Positions 1 through 12,023 of a stretch of 64,000 bases of DNA are shown here, one piece after another. How positions within the stretch are numbered: position 1 is the first letter of the stretch; every line of letters starts with the position of its first letter. Source of the stretch: Arthrobotrys musiformis (taxonomy: Eukaryota > Ascomycota > Orbiliomycetes > Orbiliales > Orbiliaceae); contig JAVHJL010000001.1 in assembly GCA_036971715.1 (NCBI GenBank), forward strand, positions 2,666,001 through 2,730,000, in the 5' to 3' direction. The notes under the pieces were generated by a model. That model made no database searches, was not told where the DNA came from, and worked only from the letters and a program-made list of their open reading frames with translations. Both the position numbers and the translations under genes were made by a program.

Positions 1-310
1 GGGACGCTTTCCCGGCTAATATGGCTGATATCGATGGCCTCGACACCAACCTATAGAAATCAACTGAAATATGCGTATAGCTCCAGGCGCTTGCGGCTTC
101 GTCGAGCTGGTCGAGCATGCGCGATCCAGCGGGACGAATTGACATCGTTCTCGCTAGGTGGATGCTCAGCTCCGGAGCTCGTAATCTTGCACGGAGGACC
201 TCAGGGTTGAAGAGTTCCAAATTCTTTTCGTTTTCTGACGGACGTGGGAGCAAAGCAAGGTTCCCAAAAAGGCTCGAGGTAAGGGTGCCTACAGAATGCG
301 GGGTTGACAT
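1..310 (-). CDS. 5' part of an unknown gene, cut by the window edge
   Basis: A minus-strand frame opens at an ATG at 308-310 and stays open for about 103 codons to base 1, so the gene continues outside the window. The predicted start is MSTPHSVGTLTSSLFG, followed by a region with LFNPEVLRARLRAPELSIH. I do not recognise the family. A TTTCTATAG string near base 49 could be a splice acceptor, so part of the frame may be intron. It lies upstream of, and on the same strand as, VPS26. The open frame and ordinary amino-acid composition are seen directly; that it is a gene is inference. Confidence 0.42.
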   Translation of the reverse strand, partial: MSTPHSVGTLTSSLFGNLALLPRPSENEKNLELFNPEVLRARLRAPELSIHLARTMSIRPAGSRMLDQLDEAASAWSYTHISVDFYRLVSRPSISAILAGKAS

Positions 311-669
311 ATTGCAGCTGAGGGATTTAACCTCCGCTGGTGATGAGGTGCATTATAGACTGGAATACAGCAGAAGGATGCAGGAGTGGAAAGGGGGGGT
401 CGGAAAAGTAGGATGGGGCTCTCCAAGCGGGATCACGAACTCCTCCACAGCGCAATGCGAAAGCTGTGGACTAATCCCAGAAAAAGAATCGGCTAGGCAG
501 GCATAGAAGGGCGGAGCTGAAGAGCAAGCAAGGCTTGGAGGGTCGTGCGTCGGGGCCTCCCCACGAGGAGATCTTATTATGCATGCAGGTGGAATTATGA
601 TACTTAGAATACAATCGGCGAGGGTATAATACGCAAATGAGAAAAAAACGACCGCGTCGATCAATACAA
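311..669. other. Short intergenic stretch between the edge gene and VPS26
   Basis: This would carry the promoter of the edge gene and the 3' end of VPS26, both on the minus strand. Reading both strands I see no further exon and no clear TATA box. Confidence 0.5.
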
Positions 670-1987
670 TCAAGTTTGAGCACCCGGTTCTTGTCTGTAA
701 AGAATTATTTCAGACTGCTTGAAGTATCGACGGGCATCTGCGAGCGATTTGCACATGTCAGCATGAATAAGATAGTTGAAGGAAACGAGGGCCGATGGGG
801 ATCACGGGAAGCTCGAACATCCATGGAGAATTAATTGCTTGTGGGTACCAAGGAATCGTGAAAAAATGTGAAACAAGCGGGTTAGGAATGTGGAGTGGCC
901 AATGCAGAATGGCTTACCTTCGTCGATGAGGACCAAACTAAGGTAGTATCTTGTGGAATACTTTTTGTTAACCTCCCGGAATGTGGGGGTGAGATCAAAA
1001 CCACCTAAAAACAACCTTATCGGTATCGTCTCGCCTGTGTCAATGTTAGTACATCGATTTAGCCAAGTAGGTGGGGCCCAATAGTTCGCGAAAAGACTAT
1101 AGTCCCATGCTGGAGAGGGCTCCAGGTGACTGTTCTTACCTCTAGATGGTGAGCCATCCATAATCTAAGCGGAATCCGCGGAGTCAGTTATATTTATCTC
1201 CAACCGGTACACACGGAACAGCAGTTTTATGCAGCGCATACCTCAAATCTGACCAATGTCTCGCTTTCGTTATATTGATTTGGAGGCGTGCCGGTTGTCT
1301 CACGTCGGATTATGGAGAGCTCCATATGCTTGATCTTCAGCCTGACCAGGAGGAAGTATATTCTTCCGACAATGACATCTTTCAGGTGGTATTTGTTTTT
1401 CGAGTACTCGAACTCGATATGCAGGCAATCCTCTATGCCAACATCCATTTTAATAGAACTATTGATATCAGGGGGTTGTCTGTAGGAGTAGACCCAAATG
1501 TCCTTCTCCCGAATGACGTCTGCCAGGCGTCTGGACACCGTGACTCGAATGAAATAGCGCAGTTTGACATTTATGCCGTTGTACGATTCGTATTGCTTCT
1601 CAACGTTCTTGAATTCAAAGTCATATGTTTGAGGGTGCTGAAGATCCCCGGGAGCTGCAAGCTCCTGACCTAGGGATAGGAATTCGTAGTGGTTACCCCG
1701 ATCAAAGAACATCTCTGGAAGGAAAAGGGTCAGTATGAATCGAACGGAAAGGTCTACCGTTACGTACCAATCGTCCCAATGAACTGAACCTTGATGCCTG
1801 TGTGCTCGAGCCTCTTTCCATCCTTCGGCCTGATCGTGACCGCTCCCTTCACGGACTCCCCGTCTTTGTACAAGGGACATTTCTCGCGACGAGTTTTGTC
1901 AAGTTTGACATCGACCATCTGCCTGTCATCTTCCGAATCCTCCAAGCGGATATCAATATCAAGCGGGGTTGAGAAAAAGTAGGACAT
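670..1987 (-). CDS. VPS26: Retromer subunit VPS26
   Basis: Arrestin-fold core subunit of retromer (with Vps35 and Vps29), which recycles cargo from endosomes to the Golgi. Five exons join in phase: 1768-1987, 1242-1714, 1140-1164, 918-1034 and 670-737, giving 300 residues, the usual family length. Family signatures are clear: a start of MSYFFSTPLDIDIRLED, then FFDRGNHYEF after the first intron, NVKLRYFIRVT, SSIKMDVGIEDCLHIEFEY, the near-invariant block YHLKDVIVGRIYFLLVR, IMDGSPSRG, then RYFKQSEIILYRQ near the end. Exon 3 is only 25 nt (IMDGSPSR plus one base) and the intron before the last exon is 180 nt. The start is the only ATG that gives the conserved N-terminus. The identification is secure; the last small exon was found by family match and phase. 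Confidence 0.96.
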
Positions 1988-4778
1988 GGCGGCGGCAGAG
2001 CGGGAGCTTTAGCTAGATTAATGTTGTCGCTGGTGATTTCGGGTTTCAGGCAGCCTCGGAAGCTTCGGAGTCGCCAAATGGATAATGCTAAGGTAGATGC
2101 GATCGTGAATCTACGATGGCGACGAGTGTTTTCGGGGAGGTAGGAAGGGATGCCTTGGAGCGTGGCTATGATGACATGTTGGGGATGTCGTGGTGGGTAT
2201 GGCTTGCGTAGCTCAAGACCGTCCAAGGGGAGGACTGCCTAATGCGGAGGGGAGAGCTGTGGCTGGTGCATCAGTGTTATCACGTGATCACAGACGACAC
2301 AAACAACGCGGCAACAACACATGGGCCACCAGCCACAGCGCACCTACCATCCAGGCACAGGCAGCCCGCGGTCCATAGGACAAGCCAGAGTGATGGCCAT
2401 TATCAAGAGACATATGGTATGATATCCCCCATCCCCGTCTCCGTTCTCCGCGACCAATTTTCCCCAGAACCCGCCAAAGGCAGCCGGTTGACAAAGGCGG
2501 AATGCTGGCACTTTCCCCGCATTTTCCAGGCAGCTGGTAATGCCGGTACTTCATCGGCCTATTATTACCGTCTGAACTATAGCGGTTGAAAAACTGCTGG
2601 CCTGGGCTGGCCAGGTACTTCATCGGCGTACTTACATGTACATGTCCACGTTCCATTGCAGCAGAGCTACCGCTCGACTTGCCCGGTTTTGCCATATGCG
2701 CACAAGCCTGTATGCGTCGTGTGACACAGTCGGTACTGCTGAAGATATCGGACATTCGTATCTTCCGTACAGGGTGGATATACAGCGGTACCTGGTGAAG
2801 TCTGGATGTACATACATACCTACATACCACATACCTACATGCAAGCAGGCTCAAGCAGGCTCGAGCACTCTGATCTGGCCAGTTCATCGCTGCTTCTCTG
2901 CATTTGCATCGCCTGTCATCGATTATCGATACCAAGATTTCCCCCATCGCATTGACATCATACTTCGGGGACCGGATGGCGGTGTTCGACTCAGGGCGGG
3001 CAGTCCGCCGCTTTCATCAGAGAACATCATGACGACACGTTGATTTCGTCAATGTTCCGGGCCTTGGTCCAGCCCTCCAGGACTGGAGTCGCTAGTCGAT
3101 ATTTTCAGACGAGCCTTCGTGGGTTTTCCCACCCCTCCGAGCCTTAGGATTTATCATGCTTCTTTCCCCGTCCAATCAAGAAAGAGACTAACGTAACCAT
3201 CTAGCCTCCAAAATTCTTAGTGTCTTCGGATGATCCGCATCTACGGCTCGCAAACGGAAACCATGATCATCCTGGCAGCTGGCTTCCTTTGGAGGCGGGG
3301 TGCAGATTGGACGCTGTAAGACGGTCTGCACAATCGTGGTCAGTCACGAGGAAGTTTCGTACTTCTCCTCGGATCCACACCAAAGTGAGTTCTGTTGTTG
3401 CATGTTCAACTCCAGACTTGGCCCGTTGCAGTTTTATTACCCCGGATTTTGCTAATGCTCTTCCCCCCAGCCGCTCCGTGCAAGGTTGTTCGCTGATGAG
3501 TTGTCAGACTCTTGCTCTGCCATCTTGATTAATCCTCGAAGCCGCAAAAGATTTTACGAATCATAATATGCATCTCGCATTTCAAACACGAATGGGATTC
3601 CAAGAAGTCTTTTTCAAAAATCCCTCGTAAGAAAAACGAAGTCAGGCGATCTAGCCTTTACATTTGCGTGCATTATTTGTGCAGCAAACGAGGTGCAAGA
3701 TTTTGTCTACAAAAAATGTTACCATGACTGCATACATTTTTCAGTATGGTACCAGCGAAGCGCTCGGAGAAGGCCAGAGAAGATATCTTGGCTCTGTCTG
3801 TGGTGTCCTTTTTTTTTTCCCTCGCTCCCTGGCTTCGCATGCTGCTTTGACCCAGGTCTTTTGCAGCCCAAGAATAGGATACTTCGCGGGGTACATATTG
3901 TGGAGGAAGCAAGGTTCAACGACATAGCATTTTGGCCCTAAATCCCTCATAAGATCGATCAGGGCTTGCTCTGACTGCTCGTTTCTGCTGCAGGCCGGAG
4001 CCCGCCCGTGCTGCCGTGGCACAATGGCTCATCAATTGAGGGGGAGGGGGGGGGAAATTCCAGGACGATTGATGGGCATCATCGAGCATTTAACATTGAG
4101 ACGATGATGTTTAACATTTAAACTACAACTGCACAGAGCTTCAGATTGTTGCACGGGCGATCCCCAAAATTTCCAACTCTTGGTCGGCGAGCCAGCGAGA
4201 TTTGCTGGGTGGGAGAAGCGAAGGGAGTTCGCCACAACTTACTTAGCTCCCCCGTTTCGCATTACCAACCAAACTAACGAGAAAATAGGCTGCGGGTGGG
4301 GGTTTCCAGCAATTGCCAGCTGAATCATGGGACCAGGGTACGCTAGTGAAAGCGTGGGGAAACGACCAGTTCCCTTTTCTTTTTCCTTTTTTTCTTTTCT
4401 TTTTTCTTTTTTCTAGCCATGCAGGCCAATGCATGCATGGAGCAGCAGAGGGGAGTGCGCTCATCAGGTCTAAAAAAAAAAAAAAAGAAGAGAGAGAGAG
4501 AAGGATGACGGCGGCTTTGGTAAATGGCCTAGAGATCACCAAAAAAGTATTATAAGAAGCCAGCTGCCCCAATCCTTCGACAGGTATAAAAGGACCTCAT
4601 TCCCTCAGGTTTCAGACGTTTGTTTCACTAGTCATCACCGTCAACCACCATCGACAGATATCGATTTGACAAGCTTAAGCACAACCACCAGCTCTATCCT
4701 GTTACATTGTGACAGCACCCGCCTCCACCACAGCTTACTTTTTCCCTACCATACGGGCTTCTTCTTTAAACCTTCAAC
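1988..4778. other. 2.8 kb intergenic region between divergent VPS26 and gluconokinase
   Basis: Non-coding by my reading: open frames here are short and unlike known families. It holds both promoters, a CACGTG E-box-like hexamer near 2281, an alternating ACATGTACATGT string near 2634, T-rich tracts near 3809-3820 and 4377-4410, and a purine run with A14 and (AG)n near 4471-4500. Confidence 0.6.
4585..4592 (+). promoter_or_regulatory. TATA box of gluconokinase
   Basis: TATAAAAG lies 187 bases upstream of the gluconokinase ATG in the correct orientation and is followed by a C/A-rich, ATG-free leader, as expected for a fungal core promoter. Inferred from sequence only. Confidence 0.6.
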
Positions 4779-5444
4779 ATGCATCGATACACTCTAAGAT
4801 CCTCCGTTCAGGTTCCGCTCCCAAAGCCGGATACCTTGAGCTTGGACCTCGATGCGGCACTTGCCCGCAGAACCTCGATCCCAAAGCCAGTTGCTAAGCA
4901 AACTGAGCCCCTCCGCCACATCTGGGTCGTTACTGGCCCAGCTGGTTGCGGGAAGAGCTCTGTTGCTGCCTTCCTCGCACAAGCTCTCGAACTCCCATAC
5001 ATCGAAGGAGATGACTACCACCCACCCGAGAACGTCAAGAAAATGTCGGACGGAATCCCACTTACCGACGAGGATCGTTGGGGATGGCTCGACACTCTCC
5101 GCCACAAGGCCAGCGAGGAACTCGAATCCGGAGCCATGGGGTGTGTAGTTACATGCTCAGCTCTCAAGCGACGATACCGAGATTTCATTCGCCAAGTTGG
5201 TCAAGCCGAAGTTGGGATTGTCGTCCGCTTCGTCTATCTCCGCGCCGACGTCGATCTTCTCATCCAGAGAGTCAAGGCTCGCAAGAACCACTTTATGAAG
5301 GACGACATGGTTCGAAGCCAGTTCGTCGCATTGGAAGAGCCAGATTCCACTGAACCAGATGTTGTTTCCGTCGACGTTTCCGGGTCTCTCGCCGAAGTCC
5401 AGCAAGACGCTCTTAGAGAGGTCGAGGCCAGAATGTTCGAATAA
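4779..5444 (+). CDS. Gluconokinase, single exon
   Basis: Phosphorylates D-gluconate to 6-phosphogluconate with ATP, feeding the pentose phosphate pathway in the cytosol. The 221-residue product has the Walker A motif GPAGCGKS at residues 53-60, then the gluconokinase blocks EGDDYHPPENVKKMSDGIPL, TDEDRWGWL, CSALKRRYRD and FVYLRADVDLLIQRVKARKN, followed by HFMKDDMVRSQFVALEEP and an S/D-rich end. The family core starts near residue 46; the first 45 residues are an extension compared with bacterial GntK (about 175 residues), common in fungal members. No intron is needed. The stop codon overlaps an AATAAA at 5440-5445. The start is the first ATG after the TATA box. Confidence 0.95.
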   Translation: MHRYTLRSSVQVPLPKPDTLSLDLDAALARRTSIPKPVAKQTEPLRHIWVVTGPAGCGKSSVAAFLAQALELPYIEGDDYHPPENVKKMSDGIPLTDEDRWGWLDTLRHKASEELESGAMGCVVTCSALKRRYRDFIRQVGQAEVGIVVRFVYLRADVDLLIQRVKARKNHFMKDDMVRSQFVALEEPDSTEPDVVSVDVSGSLAEVQQDALREVEARMFE

Positions 5445-8400
5445 ACTCAACTACGAACGAACGAACATTTACCACCACCGCGGCTCGATACGATTCATTC
5501 CCCCCTCGACGACACCAAAAGCATTGAAACCGGCGTTACATTGATTCGAAGCATTGGGATTATCAGTTTCTTCTTTTTTCCTTCTTTCTTATTTTCCTTA
5601 CGGAGCTCAACTTAGCGATGGAGTTCCAAAATACCACATGGGCATTGTATGGGGTTAGGTCTTCTGAGAATTTTTCTTTTGTCTCTTTTTCTATACTCCT
5701 TACTCTTTTTTTTCCGTTACTGTCAAGGAAGCATTTCTGGGGTGTTCTTTCTTTACTATTCTTGTATTCCAGAGAATCAAGGTCAACCTGTAAATTAGCC
5801 AATATTCGACCGCAGAGAGAGGAATCAACCAGCCTCTTCTGATCCTCTTTATGACTAGCAACTTGCACCTTTTAATTGATTTTTTTCTAAACTCATTTTC
5901 TACATTCTTCATGATGGATCTATCCTCGTAGAAATCGTAAATCCTTTGTAAAAAAGCCTGGAGTCGCATTGATATTCAAAATCCAACAGCCTCTTCGAAA
6001 CTCAAAACTTCACGAACTCACAAACATGAACGGAGAGAGAAGGAAACACCACTAACAGGCAAAATCACGGCAAGTAGCGAGAATGGTTACCAATACGGAC
6101 ACCGAATTTGGTGAATCAACGTGTGTGCTTCCATACTACGTCGTACTGCGTGTGGGGCACCCCGACACTCTGGATGCACGTGCCTCATATGCATCTCGAT
6201 GTTCTTTCTCTCTCTCACATTCACATTCATACAGCTTTTGGTACTTTTATGCGCGGCCGGAGACATTCCTGAAGGAGACAAAAAAAAAAACACCAGACGC
6301 ACACTTACCTAAAAATTCCAGTTGGTATGTCCGCCCCCTCGTGACATGTTCTAGCTTTTCGAATTCCGCCAGTTACCGGCAGCTTGGTTCCAAGGCACAT
6401 TATCATTCTCGGTTCTTAATGCCTAATGACGTGATAAATAGGTACCAAACCGCTGGCCAGCACAGTTATGAGGTACATGTGCATCATGTAGAGCAGGTAC
6501 CTGTTCTTTTCCCCCCTCTTGTCCTTTCGATTCCAGCCCTACCCATCCAATAGGAATGAATAAGCTGCAGGTGATAAGATGACCAAAAAAAACAGCTGGG
6601 CATTGCATTACATCGCCATTGCACATCGTTCTTCGTTCGATGTTTGCAGCGATGAGTCCTCTTCGAATCCTTCCTCCCTTCAACCAATTGCGGAGACCCT
6701 CTCCTTTCAGTTCCATCTTTTTTTTTTTTTGGCAAGGCTCTTAGGAAAAAACAAAAAAGAGAACATCCCACTTTGATAGCTAGTATTGCTTTTTGCCGAC
6801 ACACCCCAAACAAAAACGTGGAGGTTAAGTCGCAGTTTAGTTTTAGTAGCCTGGTTTGCTTTTCTTTCCGAGATTTCGTTCACGTAAACAGATGGGCCTC
6901 AGCCCTTTTTTCCGCAGACAGGAAACGAACGCCTATTGCATTCCGTCCCACGCTGAAGGAGTAAGCCTAAGAGGGAGTCCGCTGATTGGACAATTGCCCC
7001 AAGCTTCACCCTTGGAAAGACAAAAAAAGGAGCTTGAGATTGAACAAAAAAAAAAAAGAAGAGATGGTGGAAAAAGAAAGGAAGAACGTGGGAGACAGCC
7101 ACATTTTACCTCCCATCGATCGAATCGATGGATCCAGGTCGTTGGAACCCCTTCCTATTGGCTGGTGTAACAGACCGCAACCACCACCAAAAAGCTTCCA
7201 GGCTAGCTAAATCGTTTTTAGAGAAAGATGGTTCGGAAAGAAGATGAAGCAGAATATCCCCTTTTTTCGAAGACGCTTTGGTGATTGACCTTCCTAATCT
7301 AACTCCGCAAGACGTTAGCTATCAGAGCGTTTGGCTCTTTCGAGAAATTTCCCACCCACCTCATCGACATGCTTTCGTTTGATGCGGCCGCCGGCCTTTG
7401 AGTACCTAGTGGTAGAAACATGGGCTTTTTTGGAAGCTAGAGGGACACAGACTAATTTAGCATCGTCTACCCGAGACCCGCGAAATATGTAAAACTCAAC
7501 CCCCCCTTCTTCTTCCAGGCAGAAAACAGAAGGCTAATACACAAAGTCTGAGCCCATCTTGTTAGTGTGGGGGATACCAAGTGGTCTGGAGGCGAATTCC
7601 AGATATCGAGTAAGAGTAATAGTTCCACCCCAAAGGGTTAGTTGTCACTAAAAACAAAACGACCCCAAAAAGAATAAAGAGGAGAAATTCTCCTTTGTTG
7701 GGTCCGCAAGGCCTTGCTAATCCGCAGCCTTGTCGAACTTAACTTTATGGTCTCGTGGACCTTGTCTTCGCATTCGCTTTGCTAGGAAAGTCTCGACTTT
7801 ACCAGGCAAGGGGTCGAATTTTGCAGACGAAACCCCCAAATATTACTTTATCTTTTTGTTGGAAAAAAGCTCAGGACCGTAGCCATATATGCAAGGGGTA
7901 ATTGGAAGGTCGAGATTGGATAGTACGTAGTCCCAACTGGACATCGCTTTTTTTCACTCGCTCGCTTGGGTGACAGCCAGTTCCCAGAAGTTGGGGATGT
8001 CGGATATCCCTTGTCCGAGGGCGCTGGTTCGTCGAGAAGGAAAAAACAAAGATAGGGCTTCTCAACAGGCAATCGATTAAACGTAATCTGTAATCCACAC
8101 ATCTTGTAAGCAAGTGCACACACTCAGCAGTGACCAGAACGTTGTCTCGACCCACTCTCGAACGCATCCATCCAACAGTGATTGCAAAAGGGGCCAACCA
8201 TGCGAAAGTGTCGGCGACATTTTTTGTCCCCACAAACGTGAGAAGGATGCAGAAGAAAGAAGAAAAGATCAAACCACCATCAGACTAATATCCGATCGCT
8301 CAATTGCCGATGCGTACCGACTTGAAATCTTTTTTAAATTTGTGGGGTGTGTGTGGAATGTTTAAGTAACAGAACCCGGAGAAGCATGGAAGGTTGTTGC

Positions 8401-8938
8401 ATTGGCGGTACACGAGGTTTTTGGGGCCCCACTTTCCGATATTTGGGATTACCATATCGGTTGCAAATCTGGACCAAGTTCTGAAAACTCTGAATCCGAG
8501 GCGTTTTTCTTTTCGTGGGGAAGAACGGCCAAAAAAGCGTGATCAGAGAGACCTTAACGGTTCTTTTTCCTCTTCCCCAGAAACGGGCTTGAAAATTTTT
8601 TATATACATACATGGACGTGCGCATATCGGAGCGATTGCCATGCATCCTTTTACTAACCCTATATCAGATGCTACTGTATGTATAGTACTGCACTTCTGG
8701 TTAGAGGGAGAAGAAGACTAAGAATAATAAGAATAATAAGTAATACCGTTGATTGAGCCCCCCTGCATAATATAAGTAATTGGTAAGTAGCCGCCGCTTT
8801 TATAACCAGCTAGCGTGCGGCCGCGTGGTGTGTAATACATAATGGATAATGAAATGTTGTACAAAAAAAGTACAAGTCTGGCTAAAGTACAAGAATGAAA
8901 ACGTTGGAAGTCACGATAGTCACTTGCATACAAGTGAC
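5445..8938. other. 3.5 kb gene-poor region
   Basis: Convergent gap between gluconokinase (+) and the E2 gene (-). T-rich 3'-UTR-like sequence covers 5560-5740. Many A or T homopolymers of 8-12 bases occur (near 6280, 6719, 7048), and some low-complexity A-rich strings. I find no exon-like frame with a recognisable product on either strand. Confidence 0.55.
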
Positions 8939-10646
8939 CTATCGGAGCTTGGATATCAAAAGTTCAGGCTCCTCGCAGTAACGCTTTACGAGGTCGGCCA
9001 TGCGTGCCATGGTGCTACCATCGACAACGCGATGGTCCGCAGACTATCCGAAATCACGCCCGTTAGTATCACAAGTTGCACGACGGAAACGAAGAGGGGA
9101 GCGAAAAAGGAGCCATGAGTCAGTGTAGTGAAGAGGGGAGTGCAGGAGAAACTTACCCATGAGAAGTTGACGACGGTCTTTGGGACGACAGCCATCTTCT
9201 CGTCGAACCCTGGTACGACCTTGGCTCTGCCGATACCCATAATGGCGACCTCGCTCGTGACAACCACGGGAGCAACATACGTGCCGCCAACATTTCCAAT
9301 GTTGCTCAACGTAATGGTACCACCTTTGAGGTCGGCTGAGGAGAGCTTTCCCGCGCTCCCCGCCGCCTGGAGTCGGTTCAACTCCGAAGCAATCTCGAGA
9401 ATGCTGAGTTTCTGGACGTTTTTGATGTTGGGAACGATGAGGCCGGTTGGTGTGTCCATTGCAACCCCGATGTTGTGCTGTGGGCGCATGACTAGCATTG
9501 GTTTAGCTTCATCGGAGAGATCGACCCTGCAATTGATCAACGGATATTTCTCGAGGGCAACGGAGACGGCCTTGATGAAGAAAGGCATGTAGGAGATTTT
9601 TTTAAGAGATGGATCACCAGACTGGGCCAGGCTCTTGTTGATGGTGTGACGTAGGGCGATCAAACGGTCGATGGCAGCCTCGTCGGCGTACAAGAAGTGG
9701 GGAATTGAGAGGGATCGGGTCATGGTTTTGAACATGGTGTTTTGGATTGGTGTCAACGGCACCGGTTGATCTTCTAGAGACTCTACTTGTGATGTTCTTT
9801 GACGGGTGGCTGATGGTGATGAGGATGATGTCGATGATGATGTCGATGGTTCTGTGGGGTCTTCGATGTATTTCTCAACATCTTCTTTCAGGACGCGGCC
9901 GTCTTTGCCTGTGCCGTTGATCTTCGTAATATCCAGCCCACGTTCCTTTATTATTCTACGGACAGCAGGTGTGGCTAGTGTTCTATACCTGCCGCTGTTG
10001 GCTCCGTTGAACTTGGCAACAGCTTCTCCAGCTACCGGTGGGGGAGGAGCGGCTGGTGCTCCGGCCGCAGAAGCTTGCTCCGGAGCGACGTCTGCAGTGG
10101 CTGATTCGGACGCATCCTCTGGAAGATCAGTCATATCTATATCCACCAAGGGCTTTCCAACAATTGCCATATCACCCGCTTCATAGTACAGCTTCTTGAT
10201 AACTCCATCATATCTCGACGATATCTACCCCCACCCAACCCACCACCATGTTAGCATCCTCATCTGCAGCTTTGTCATCATCATTACCGTCATCATCATC
10301 ATCATCATCATTGAGCCTCTACTGGACTTCGACACCAGGCTACTGTCGAGTCTAGCGTGCGAAGCCAGCTAGATCTCGAATTTGGAGGATGGGAACCGCT
10401 CACCTCGACGGAAGCCTTATCCGATTGGACTTCGCAGATGTTATCGAACTGCTCGACTTTGGCACCCGGTTGTACGAACCACTGTATGATCTCGCACTCT
10501 CGTATTCCCTCGCCGATATCTGCTAACAGAAAAGGCTTCACGACGAACGCCGGCCGTGAATAGTGTAGATGCGCCCTCTGAAGATCTGTGCGCCATGCCA
10601 TTCGGCTTGTGGTCCTGACCCTGGTCAGTAACGATCGACGCCACAT
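8939..10646 (-). CDS. Branched-chain 2-oxoacid dehydrogenase E2 (dihydrolipoyl transacylase)
   Basis: Mitochondrial E2 core of the complex that oxidises the keto acids of Leu, Ile and Val; it carries acyl groups on lipoate to CoA. Three exons (10404-10646, 9157-10224, 8939-9043) join in phase 0 to 471 residues, close to human DBT. The N-terminus is Arg-rich without acidic residues (MWRRSLLTRVRTTSRM), a mitochondrial presequence. The lipoyl domain follows with the acceptor lysine in SDKAS (K77), then a Pro/Ala linker, the E3-binding domain (ATPAVRRIIKERG), a Ser/Thr linker and the catalytic domain. The last exon carries the active-site SADHRVVDG (D440, H441) and ends in KLR. The single lipoyl domain and KPFLLADIGEGI favour the branched-chain enzyme over pyruvate dehydrogenase E2. 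Confidence 0.95.
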
Positions 10647-12023
10647 CTTCGTTTGCTCTCGTTCTTATGCCCGTGGGAGACTTCGGGGTGGCTTGTTCGA
10701 ATGGGTTGGTGTGTCGAGCTTTGGTCGATTTCTGGTCGATTTCGAGGTCAGCTATCAGCTAGGTCAAGAGATACCAGGGAACAGCAAACGAACCGACAGA
10801 CGATGAGATGGAGGGAGGAGGGGAGGAAAGAAAAGAGACGATCAAAAATTAAAAGGCGAATCGGGAGGAAGAATTGGGATTTCCAAAGAGAGCCGGGCAA
10901 TGGGCTCGGAGAAGTGATGTGGGAGCTCGCAGCTTGGTGTTTTCCCGGGGAAGCCTGGGAAGCCGCTTAACATCGGCATTACTGTGTGTCGAGATGCTGT
11001 TGTTTGGAGCTCTAGCCATGGTTCGCCCTGCCCAGCCACCAAGGGGCCCACGTTTGCCCATTGCAACGCACCGCCATGTTGCATTTTGTCTATTTTATTG
11101 TGCATGCTGTAGATAGTATACTCGTGGAATCACATTTCATCGCTTTCCGTGTCTTCCGCGGTCAGTTTAATGGTGATCCAAAGGGATGAAAGTGTCGGAA
11201 TCTTTCTCGTCGTTGATATTCCATTAATGACGGTCCAAAGAGACAAGAGTGCCGGACTCACACAAGACAGTGACCAGTCGGCTCCCGGCCGTCCTCGAAC
11301 TGCCAGCTGCTTGTAATCCGTGGGCGGTAATTGCTATCCATATCTCGGGCCCGATCAGCCTTATCACAGGGCAATCTTGTGCCCGGTTAACGCTATAAAG
11401 TTATATAATGTCTCCCAGGGGTCCCTGCAATACCTGTTGGTTTCGCCAGGCTTTCGAGCCCGGCCAGACGGCCTCAGGATCTAGCACGTTCATAGCCCTA
11501 TATCAGCTCAACAAAGTCGCCCACTTTACATATAGCGACTCAAAATCAATCCCCAGCCTTTGCAAATGCACACCTACTTGAAGGTTTACTGATTTAACGG
11601 CTATAGAAACCTAGTCGATATATCGGCCGACGACTAGTGCTACGAGGCTGAGCTTTAAAGCCGATATTGAGACTACAAGGTAATTATATAAGGGACGGCC
11701 TTGTTGATTTTCCCATATGAACTAACAACAAGTCTTTCCCGGGGAGGGCTTGGCTCGATTCAAGATAGTCATACCAGGGAAACGAAATAGAACTCCAAGG
11801 AGATCTAAGGCCTATATTCCGCACGGAGTGGCTCTACTATATCTGGCAAGAGGAGCAGCATGGGTCTTAAAGGATACGAAGCCATGATGTAAATTAGGAA
11901 TGAAATGCGATAACATGAGAGCCAATGCTATAAAAAAAGAATAAGAAAACGCCCCAAGCACCGATTTGTCCCCGGCCCGCCAAAGATACCGAACACACAC
12001 ACCAAAAAAAAAAAAGAGGACGC
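10647..12023. other. Intergenic region with a TA-rich, repeat-like middle
   Basis: Upstream side of the E2 gene and 3' side of PEX20. Bases about 11270-11800 differ in texture from their surroundings: many short TA-rich strings (ctatata, tatatcgg, ataagg) mixed with GC-rich blocks and no usable frame, as in a decayed mobile element. I could not define terminal repeats or a coding remnant. Confidence 0.4.

Noticed and set aside
11440..11470. tRNA-like words (ggtttcgccaggctttcgagcc) in the repeat-like island
   Set aside because: I could not fold a cloverleaf around them: no matching acceptor or anticodon stem.
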